In this document: positions 18,601 to 26,303 of the stretch, in pieces | How the letters are laid out: every line of letters starts with the position of its first letter | How positions within the stretch are numbered: position 1 is the stretch's first letter | NCBI GenBank assembly: GCA_001460835.1 | Contig: CYKH01001786.1 | Coordinates: 1,325 to 35,862, forward strand | Origin: Bodo saltans | Lineage: Eukaryota > Euglenozoa > Kinetoplastea > Eubodonida > Bodonidae | Direction of reading: 5' to 3' | Length of the DNA: 34,538 bases | Notes under the pieces: model-generated | What the model was told of the DNA's origin: nothing | Databases searched by the model: none | The model's input: only the letters and a program-made list of their open reading frames with translations | Program-made: the position numbers and the translations under genes

Positions 18601-18822
18601 ACTTCGGGGGTTGGAAGTGGGTACTCAGCACAGCGTCGTGAGGGCGGGATGCTGATGATGAGCAGCGGCATGGTTCATGCTGAGTTGGGATGGTCGGAGA
18701 TGGCAGAAACGCGCGCACCTTCTCTTCCACGTGGCGAGAGTCATGCTGCTAAGACGGCAGACCCACTTCCACAAATCTTGTTTGCAGAGCCAGTACCCGA
18801 GCCAGTTCCACAATCAAAATGA
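15661..18822 (+). CDS. Low-complexity protein with an N-myristoylation/palmitoylation-like start
   Basis: The 1053-residue product is almost entirely Ser, Thr, Gln, Gly, Pro and His-rich, with homopolymer runs of Gln (the longest at 18340-18377, encoded by CAA/CAG), Thr, Gly and His. No folded domain is recognisable. The N-terminus reads MGNSCTSEC: Gly2 with Thr6 fits the N-myristoyltransferase consensus, and Cys5 and Cys9 could be palmitoylated. That would tether a long disordered protein to the plasma or flagellar membrane. An in-frame ATG at 15628 would bury this motif behind 11 residues; the splice-like AG at 15645-15646 and the motif itself favour 15661. The composition suits a scaffold or a heavily phosphorylated protein, but no function can be assigned. 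Confidence 0.75.
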   Translation: MGNSCTSECNRQNEDDAQYSPPSRRQQKQQLQHGAMEEMNATTSVLPSAAVASRGGGGAPATGSGASLSLSSPLADVDQLVARRSASTATSASSTSETRQPTHQQHADAEGSQSASGGPAGSADPSSSSLQEGRRSSSSGKKSHHRHRQHRRLSGPPNVPISGVVGATPPAERVLSVRAAPPGASFDISSPSNELSLGASGRGRRGSCSDNAVQNPLSHRPSSSSQEDDDATTTATTVTTATTASPPPLAHSPQSTVPSPTPPLTIEQWKTQQQQHQVQDSQKQYAPPAASPSTPLAPAYVQPVAQLTQQQAQQQQQSQPPKKNDSSKKIRLTNEMADAPHYHRRVLPPTNHHTATTTTTTTPAVTNKGEVNTTDEAQPPGGASTITNTDESVAQKSVSPPPLPLPAKATTVSAVEPLALQQVSSAVMWSIDDIPPTPSLPFGSSAASNKIGGVAGSTSGEEAPPLDLIANLASFQKQSIDTHPSLEELVHLHVTTTTTNIVRKSSTTSSGGDNRGGGGKLGGQPPSHSSMNSTVGTHQSIPLTHTTQNSTSNYLGSSTGGGGGGLPPRSPSGSITAASRQNSNGIVVPMLVHQLNTSESSTSSPQQSLRAEISNSPQLFSPTISQQQQQQQPHQHDLLPHGTPATTASTTMALALATSITANSTPGGGVVNGSMSLASSVSGVLPMGGIAGAASSSNNFSPLHHHHHTANGGDMARILSTSQGSEISVDASHSGGTANGPPLLSSSLQAPNIQAGGGASSLMDSASVTRRRASSNNNSQSRASPSVQMLPEVVDHAMPSRRNSTTTTLNSSRNNNAGHHHRTSSPPIARAGGGGGNSTSSTSGTGSSSASSSGRVSSPSYTQAENHAAMLINRKYQREGEQQQRRAQQRSQSQQQQQQQQQQQQLPRHESSSHGSGSGSGGNMSRLPAGLAGATQPNMSGLFIRNGGVGGGGSTSTGGSHSSRTVGGGLLLGSTIGGSTTSGVGSGYSAQRREGGMLMMSSGMVHAELGWSEMAETRAPSLPRGESHAAKTADPLPQILFAEPVPEPVPQSK
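16723..16748 (+). repeat. (CAA)n microsatellite, read as a Thr run
   Basis: About nine consecutive ACA/CAA triplets lie within the low-complexity gene, in the frame that gives Thr. Pure triplet runs of this kind are slippage-prone. Confidence 0.7.
18340..18377 (+). repeat. (CAA/CAG)n microsatellite, polyglutamine
   Basis: An uninterrupted CAA run switches to CAG near its end and encodes about a dozen Gln. It is the longest Gln run in the gene at 15661-18822. Confidence 0.8.
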
Positions 18823-19721
18823 CATGTTCATTATGGTTGTCAAAATTCAAAGAAAATCTTATTTTTATGTCCCTTTCCTGATTTTTTGTTACCTTGTGGT
18901 CTGGGAAAAAAAAAAACACATACTTGTCGTCTTTATTGTTGTGCAAGTCAACAATTAGATGGGCACCCGTTTTTTTTTTTCCCCCGCCCCACACGCGCGT
19001 GTTTCACGAGAGTACTTCCCACCTGCCTTATTCCCCCCCCACTTGTTGATATGTTGATATGTTTGTCTCGACCACCGCTCCCAATTCACACATGTCCTAT
19101 TTTTTTTTTCCAACCTCTCCTGTTCCTCCTCCTCCCTCACTACGAAAGTGTTCGCATTAAGTCAAGACGGAAGAAGTGGTAACCTAAAAAGGACGAAAGC
19201 CATTTTTAGTTTGGAAGAAAGACTGCTATTTAAAAAAAAAAAGAAAGAAGAGTATAAGCACAGGAAAGTTAATGAAACGGCTTTATCTCTTTTCCGTTGT
19301 TGGCTTCGCAGTTTTCCCCAATTTAGCAGTTTTCACCCTCGTTGGCAACCAATCATCAGCACCATCATCGCGAAATGGCGAACTAGTACTCTTTTTCACT
19401 TTTTCTTTTCTTTTTAAATTGTCGTCGCGTAAGACACCAGTCTCCGTCACTATTTTCATTTTTACCGTATTTATTTCGTTTTTGAGAAGGAGAGGCGTGA
19501 GGATCGAAGCAGCTTGAAGCAAACCGAAATAATTAGTTTCCAAAAAAGTTCTTTTTTTTTTTTCCGGGTTTTGCTTCCGCTCCTTCAGTTTCGATCGCAC
19601 ACCATTCCCCTCTTTGTGGATTTTCTCGTTTTTGCTTCCTCTATACAAAAAAATAATTCTTTTTGCTCACACCACCACCACAAACACAATTCAACAATTC
19701 AAACGAGAGCTGAGATAAGAG

Positions 19722-19758
19722 AAACAAACAAACAAACAAACAAACAAACAAACAAACA
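19722..19758 (+). repeat. (AAAC)9 microsatellite
   Basis: Nine tandem AAAC units end three bases before an ATG at 19762, in the long spacer. Confidence 0.9.
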
Positions 19759-19761
19759 ACA

Positions 19762-19869
19762 ATGAACACCAAACATGAAGCGAAAGCAAAAAAAGAAATC
19801 AACTGGTTAGTAAGCCACAAACGTTACTGCCACTCTCTCCTTCACACAAAGATAAAGAAAAACACGTAA
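19762..19869 (+). CDS. Possible small ORF, 35 residues
   Basis: An ATG in A-rich context (AACAACAATG) directly after the AAAC repeat opens a 35-codon frame of mostly Lys, His and Asn, ending TAA at 19867-19869. The product is basic (MNTKHEAKAKKEINWLV at its start) and matches no family I know. The stop sits in CGTAAGT, which also resembles a 5' splice donor. It may be chance; I list it because A-rich leaders precede real ATGs elsewhere in the window. Confidence 0.15.
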   Translation: MNTKHEAKAKKEINWLVSHKRYCHSLLHTKIKKNT

Positions 19870-20563
19870 GTCACTGCAATCAAATTTTTTGTTGGTGGCG
19901 CTGGAGATCTTGCGAGATGTTGAACAAAATAATTCACTTCGCCACTCTCCCACCTTCGAAGAATCCTAGTACTGTTTTTTTTCTTTGTTGTAGAAAATGA
20001 ATGAAACGTCAATTTATGAGAACAATTTTTAACGTAGCAGTGAGAATCTCCCTAGTCCTTGTGTAGTGAAAGGCGTAGTCACACACAAAAAAGGAGCACA
20101 CACGTGAAAGAGTGCATTGCAACTGATTTATGTGTGGGACGGACTTTTTTTTTCTCACACTCGGATTTCTATCTGTTTCTTTACACCCTTTTTTATGCGT
20201 GAACTCTCCTTCAAATCACAAAAACACGCTGCTTTTCCTTTCCCCTTAGCGTTTTCCATTCGTCCAACCCGAAAAGCACCTGGCATCCGAAAACGACGAA
20301 TTTTCCCCCTTTCCACTTCCTTCCTTCCTTCCCTCCATAATATGTTTCTCTTTGCTGTTCCACAGCGCTTCCACTTTTTTTTTGTGTGTGTAAGAATCGT
20401 TTTTTCTGTTCCTCAATTTCGCCTCTTTTGTTCATCGTTAGAAAATGTGTCGCTTGGCCCCTTTTTTGTACTAAGGTATCTCCAAATCAGAACTTTCATA
20501 AATACACGAGATGTGAAGAAAACTCTTTGCTGAAACAACATATAATTAATACGGAACTCATCA

Positions 20564-21217
20564 ATGGAGCAATTGCCGCCACCATCACCACCACCACCAG
20601 TGGCGCGACGATCAAAGTCAACAAAACTGACAAGTATGATCAAAGATGGCACCATCATCATCCCCACATCCCTTCTTCACAGCCAAACACAACGCCACCA
20701 CCAGCAGCAGCTCAAGCCGTCGACAAGAAGAAAACGACTGAGAGGAGATGCTGATGACGACGATAGAGAGGCGGCAGCTTCGGCGCTGTCAGATTGCATT
20801 GCTGCCGTCGCAGTGCTGCCCTCGATTAAAGCATTGATCGCTACGGTTGCTGGACTGGCGAAGCCTGGAGTTGCGGTCAGCCTCCAGTTTATCTCTGAAC
20901 ATTGGGGAGTTGATCGACAGGTTTGCTTGGTAAGCACAGGACTTCGTCGCAAGGAGAAGAACGAGAGGAGTGGTGGTAGTGGTGGTGGTGCACAACATCA
21001 CGAAACTGTTGTTGATGTTGATGCCGAAGTGAGTGACGACTGGACAGCAGCAACGCAGCAAGTGCCCGCCGCGGGAGTGACAACGAATCATAATCATGCA
21101 CAAGAAATCGGTCCGTACACCAAAGTTCGCTCTTCACGAGTCTTACTTTCCGCGGCTGCTGCGGTATCTCACAACGTACCGCACTCAGCGGAGTTCACGT
21201 GCGCGGCAGTCTACAGA

Positions 21218-21254
<37 letters not shown>

Positions 21255-22957
21255 GCGGGGATAGTGATGACGCAGATGATGATCATCATCACGTTGATGA
21301 GGGGTGCGATGGATCGGCATTCACACTAATTGATGACATCATCAACACCATGCATTGGATTGAGAAAACTTCTAACGGGATGTTGGCTGACGGACGATTC
21401 ATTCAGTCCGCTGCAACGATTGCAAAACCATGCACGTGTGGTATTCTTCAGTTTAGTAGTGGATCATGCATTCCCCGGCGTGTTGTCCTTTGTCAACGAC
21501 ACTGGCGCCAGAACTGGGAGCAATGCTTCAGCGTCGCATCACTATACCGCCAACCTGCTGTTGCTGATTTTGCTGCTGCTTCAGTTGCAACACGAGGAGA
21601 ACGATCCTTGTGGCCACGAGGACGTGGCAGTGCCCGACAAGCGGCAGTTCACAGAGGAGGAGGAGGAGGTGGTCCATTCCGTCGCCACCCTTGTCTCGCG
21701 CAGACTCTCATCTCTTCTGGTGCAGCACCACCACCAGCGACGACGTCAGGGGGCATCATTTCACACCAACATCATTGTACGCATCAATACGGGCTATGTG
21801 CTGTTCACGAAGAAGTTCCTGAAATGATGTTCTCAGGGTCGCTAAGAGATGAAAAAATCGATGACCGATGGTGTCGAATAGATCATCGCAACGACGTTTC
21901 GCCTGTGAAGGGCAGAAGAAGAGTGGTTGAGGCGTTCGTCTCTGCGACACTCCTGCTTGACGTGTTGACCCGACTTGATGCAGTGGATCGTGGGGGAGGA
22001 GGCGCAACCACCGGCGGCGGCGGCGGCCATTCATCCCTCCCCGTGAGGTTGTACGTCACAGAACGCTCGTTGGTTTTAGATATTGCGCCGCAATCGCGTC
22101 CAACCGGTGGCAATGGTGGAGAAGATGGCGAGAGAGACTTTGGATTCTTGCGCCAATCCGAGTACCAACTTCCCAGGCTGTCGTTGCCCACTCAACACGC
22201 GTACCGGCAGATGGAGGGAGGCACGGTCAGTTGCGCTTCCGACAATACTCAGTTCGGTGAAGTGGAGGCGGACTGCAGTACTCACATCGCACTACTCAGG
22301 GATGAGCTGGTTCACGGTAGTGGTGGTCCTGTTCAGCGTGGTTGCAGCACTTGGCTACCGCTGTTCAGTGATGGCACGAAGCCGGAGGATTTTTATCTGG
22401 CCTCTCATGCGTCTCTTGACAGCAACTTTGAGCTCAAACCGACATTTACCTTCCGCGTGGACCTTAGCGACGCCATCAACCTCTTGCACGCGGTAGACAC
22501 AGCCTTTAACCTCCAAACCACTATTCATGACTTCGCTGGCTCGGGTGAAGTTACAATGTGCATCGACGTTAACCCACATAGTGGGTTGTTATCTTTGGTT
22601 TGCGTGGTGAACCGAAAAATGACGCAGCGCATCCAGTTGCTCGATTGGGGACCAATGGTTCTGGATCGTCACCACGGTGACATCGAATTATTCAAAGCGT
22701 TTGAAGAAGATGCCTTGAGGTACCCCAGCAAGTACTCAGCCCGAGTTCCATCTGAATGGATCTGCGATGAGAACAACATCCTGAAGGTCATCGATTTCCT
22801 TGCACCGTTTCGCGCTTTGTTAAATGCAAGTGGCAATGGCGGCGGTGGCGTTGAACTGTTTATGACAGTTGCTCCGTTTAGCAGCGAGCTGCTCTGGACG
22901 GTGCGCATCCCTTCAGTCAGTCTTAACTCTACAATGCTGATTCCTGTTTTCAATTGA
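20564..22957 (+). CDS. Unknown protein with acidic run; reading frame suspect at about 21424-21830
   Basis: The continuous frame gives 797 residues. It starts with Pro/Arg/Lys-rich sequence, then a hydrophobic helical segment at 80-125 (AVAVLPSIKALIATVAGLAK), a 12-Asp run from (GAT)12, and a folded-looking C-terminal 300 residues rich in beta-type strands (FTFRVDLSDAINLL, LLSLVCVVNRKMTQRIQLLDW). The middle, about residues 288-422, looks unnatural: Trp/Cys/Arg-rich with Gly and Pro runs. In the same interval the +1 frame reads smoothly (VVFFSLVVDHAFPGVLSFVN, then FHTNIIVRINTGYVLFTKKF). Two compensating indels would join three natural-looking segments. The strand pattern and length weakly recall a Rad1/Hus1/Rad9-type checkpoint clamp, but that is a guess. 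No confident function. Confidence 0.65.
21218..21253 (+). repeat. (GAT)12 microsatellite, poly-Asp
   Basis: Twelve perfect GAT triplets encode the acidic run of the 20564-22957 gene. A second acidic, His-containing patch follows at 21262-21300. Confidence 0.9.
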
Positions 22958-23279
22958 TTGATTGTGGGACAGACTCAGCAGAATGAGCGCGAACGTTGTT
23001 CTTTGTTGGATTTTTTGACAAACGTCCAAAACACACGCATTTAATGCAAGCAACGTTATTCAAAATTCTTCACAAATCACAAATCATAAAAGTACATCAT
23101 CATCACACATTTCATGATACGCCTGCGCACAACACCGCATTTAACTGCAACTTTTTCTCTTCGCGCAGTGTTACCGTTGTTGCGCTCAAAACACACAAAG
23201 CGAAAATAGAATACCTTAACGGGATAGAGGACCGCCAGCAGTATAGAGCTGGAAAGAAAAAACAATAGAGTGAGGTCAC
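22958..23279 (+). promoter_or_regulatory. Spacer with a good trans-splice acceptor candidate
   Basis: The tract AACTTTTTCTCTTCGCGCAG at 23149-23168 has the shape of a polypyrimidine tract ending in a 3' splice site, 112 nt before the ATG at 23280. A-rich sequence at 23255-23266 lies in the presumed leader. No gene is seen. Confidence 0.45.
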
Positions 23280-23971
23280 ATGGTGCCGCAGTTGTCCCTA
23301 CGGGCAAGCCGCGTCGTCATCTTTATGACGTTGTTGGTGATGTTTCTTGTCGCTTCACTCTGGATGGGTGTTTCTCCGCTTTCTCTCTCGCTGCTGGAGC
23401 CCTCTTCCGCTTCCAGTGCTGTTATCCTCACAACAAGTAGTAGTCGAAATGCGGGTGGGGCGAATGAAGAACTGCCGTCTGCAGCGTGTAACGATATCCA
23501 CATGGGCGCTACTGCTCCGCATCGACAACAGAGCAGCAGCACACCCACCAATCAGTCTTCTTCACCTTTAGAGTTGCCAGCAGTGTCAGCGTCACAACGA
23601 CTCACACTTGAAAATATCATTGAAGCATCCCGCTTCTTCGACAACAGCAGACAACAACAACAACAAAAGCAGCAGATGATCCGCTCGTTGCATTTGCACG
23701 TGATAACATTAGGAGATAGTACAGCGTTCGGCGTATCTGCCAAAAATTTACGGGACCCCCAACCATTTGGTCCAGTATTAGCTGAGGCGTTGGCAAAAAA
23801 GTTTCAAGCGGAGATGCGCCACAGTTATAAAGCGTCATCGTCGTCACCTTCGTCGGCGAGCTCACCACCTCCACCACCACCACCATCGATTGCTACTGAT
23901 GGAGAAGTAGTGGTTGGAGAAAAGGGGAAGGAAGGGGAAGAACCGCATGTCCAACAACAAGGTCGTGGCGG

Positions 23972-24007
<36 letters not shown>

Positions 24008-25859
24008 TGAAAAGGCATCATTTTGGAGCCGTGATGTGAGTATTTCGTGGTCCAGTGAGGTGCACGCATTTCCTGGATTCAGCTCCAAGAAGGCGGTCTT
24101 TGCGCTGAAGAAGCTCGAGACGAGTGACCTAGAAGCGTATCTTGCTCGACAAAAGGAAGGCGGCAACGGCATCGAGGAGAATTGGTTTGCGGCAGCTGAT
24201 GAAGGCGAAGGTGAAGGCGGGAATGCCACATCAACCGATGGTCAGCATCATCTCAACGAGGGTGACAGTGGATTGCATCATCATCACTCACAAGGAGGAG
24301 GTGGTGGCGGCAGTGGAAGTAGGAACAATGATGCAAGGGAATCAGATGACCTCGAGAGTCTCCACAAAGATCTCGCCGTGGAGGAGGCGACGGAGGAACG
24401 GATGGGAGGCAATAAGTTTGAAGGTGGAATCGGCGTGAGGGTTGCCGGCAGCCCTACAGCAGGTGGTGGCGGTGTGAAGAAGGGAGGTGCGCAGGGGTAC
24501 AGCCGTTTCATGATGCAAAGTGAAAGTGACGAAGATAAGGACCTCGTCGAACTCACTTATGAATCGTTTTACCGTCGATTTGCGAAGCGCACCGTCGACG
24601 CTCGAAAGCTGCACCTTGGGCTGGGAAATTTCACCAAGAAAGACTCTTCGAGGTTTGTTTCTAGCAGTCGCCGATCAACTCCGAGCGCCGCCGCATCCTC
24701 CGGCAACGCTGAGGATGGTAGTGAGGGCAGCAGCGACCTTCTTGTGGTTGTCTGCAATGTCTTGGCAGGCGTCAACGACGCGATGATGGGTATTCCTTGG
24801 TGGTGGACCCGCCTCAACTTACACCGTCTCCACGATATGTGCCGCGTGAAGGTGGAGAAGTTTATCCGACTGAGCGCCGCTGGTTCTAGTGGCACGTGCC
24901 CATCCTCGTCATCACCGTCGTCATCAACTTCACGGAACACTGCGCCTCGTCCCCCGAAGTTAACGATTGTCCTGTCCGTCCCCCTGCGTATTATCCCACC
25001 GTACTATTTCCTGCAAGAAGGCATGACCGCTCAAACATTTCGTCGAGCAAAGCGTGTCCTCGACCCAATGGGGCAGTGTGAGTTTTACTTCCGCTCTCCT
25101 CGTCGAAAGTTAAATTTGTACCACATGATGGACATTATGCCGTGGGTGGGCGTTTCATCGCACCGCACCTACCGCCATAGCAGATTGTTGGAGTCGTACG
25201 ATGCCTATGTCTCGTCGTCCCACCACCACCACGGTAAGCAGAGGGGATTGATGTTGTGGAACCCAACAGCGCAGTCTAATCGGTGGTGCCGCCGTCCTGT
25301 GGCATGTCGCGGAATACCGATTGCAAAGGACTTCAGTAGCACGAAAGAAGCAAAATTGTACGTCTCTTCAAGCACAAAACCATGCTTTACGATTCCAGTG
25401 GTTCATTCAGACAGAGCCACCACCACCACCACCACAATTTGTTACGTCGCCAGACGCATGATCCCAACCGACAAGCACTTTACATTCCCGGATAAGTTAT
25501 CCAATACAGCACAATGGCGCTACGCATTGTCGCGTTGGGACGACTGCCTCCATCCTAGCCCGCTTGGGTACCACACTCTAGGCGACGAGATTGCTGGGAA
25601 GGTGAGCCGAGATTTGATGAACGTGTTACGGGTCATGGCATCGCCTGCGCCATTTGTGAACTCGACAGAGTCGATGATGCCGACGACTGAACACAATAAC
25701 ACAGTTGGCGGCGGTGGCATCACCAGCAGCATAGGGGATGAGGGAGGCAACGCTACAATGAACGGCGATGATCCCTCCGCTGCCACAATGATGGGCGGCG
25801 TTGTTGGAAGTGCCGAGGGCGACGCTGCTGGCGGAGGTGCGGCTGCTGGTGTGTCGTGA
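23280..25859 (+). CDS. Membrane-anchored SGNH/GDSL hydrolase with low-complexity inserts
   Basis: The 859-residue product begins with an uncleaved-looking signal anchor (hydrophobic about 12-30), predicting a type II protein with its catalytic part in the secretory lumen or outside the cell. SGNH blocks are spread along it: block I VITLGDSTAFG with nucleophile S147, a possible block II Gly in AFPGFSSKK, block III AGVND with N499, and block V DDCLHPSPLGY with D755 and H758 in the DxxH arrangement. The four blocks would make an esterase or lipase-like Ser-His-Asp site; the substrate cannot be read from the sequence. Large inserts (Gln run at 23973-24006, Gly/His/Glu-rich 180-400, Gly/Ser-rich tail) inflate the protein to roughly three times a usual SGNH domain. 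The start is the first ATG after the splice-like AG at 23168. Confidence 0.78.
23973..24006 (+). repeat. (CAA)11 microsatellite, polyglutamine
   Basis: A pure CAA run lies inside the SGNH hydrolase gene, between catalytic blocks I and II, in a region predicted to be a disordered insert. Confidence 0.85.
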
Positions 25860-26303
25860 TTATCCTCCTCATGAAAGAGCTGGGGGTAAAATTTGACACC
25901 AACACTTCTGTGTCCTTTTCCTCCCTCTCCTTTTTGCTTGCGCTTTGTCCTACTTGTCCTACTTTCCGATGAGAGACCTCGAGCGAAGTACGTTGGCCCT
26001 TTTCACCACCGATCATCTACTCTTTCTAGCCTAGTTTTGTTGTCGCGCACAAACCCCATAAAAGATGCGTCGCCACTGTGTGCCAGCGTTGTGGATAACT
26101 CTATCACTGTTCTCTTCCGCTTGTAACGCAGAAGTATTTCTTAAGGATTTTCAAGATTTTCTTGCCTAGGAGTTGCGAGAAAATAGCTTGATACCACTCA
26201 TACAGCAAAAAAAAGAAAAAAGAATCCGATACAAAAGCTCGCGCACAAGCACGCGCAGACAAGTCATACCATTTTTAGAAATCCCGAAAAACAAACACAC
26301 GTC
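25860..26303 (+). promoter_or_regulatory. Spacer with strong T/C tract and acceptor candidates
   Basis: A long pyrimidine tract runs from about 25908 to 25968, mixing CTCC and TTTT. A second one (TTCTCTTCCGCTTGTAACGC) at 26109-26128 is followed by AG, 173 nt before the ATG at 26304. No gene is visible. Confidence 0.4.

Larger units (their letters stand above)
18823..20563 (+). other. 1.7 kb gene-poor spacer rich in T/C tracts
   Basis: This is the longest spacer in the window. T-rich runs occur at 18970-18982, 19100-19110, 19550-19563 and 20144-20153, with A runs at 18905-18915 and 19231-19242 and an (AAAC)n microsatellite at 19722-19758. The open frames (e.g. 20117-20533) are Phe/Leu-rich because of the T/C tracts and mostly lack an ATG. 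The only candidate I would keep is a 35-codon ORF at 19762. No tRNA or rRNA is recognised. Since the flanking genes run the same way, this is not a strand-switch region. Confidence 0.5.

Noticed and set aside
20117-20533. 138-codon + strand frame in the long spacer
   Set aside because: No ATG start, and its Phe/Leu/Ser composition comes from T/C tracts.
18964-20563. Possible strand-switch or transcription start region
   Set aside because: Genes on both sides run in the same direction, and no divergent or convergent signal is visible.
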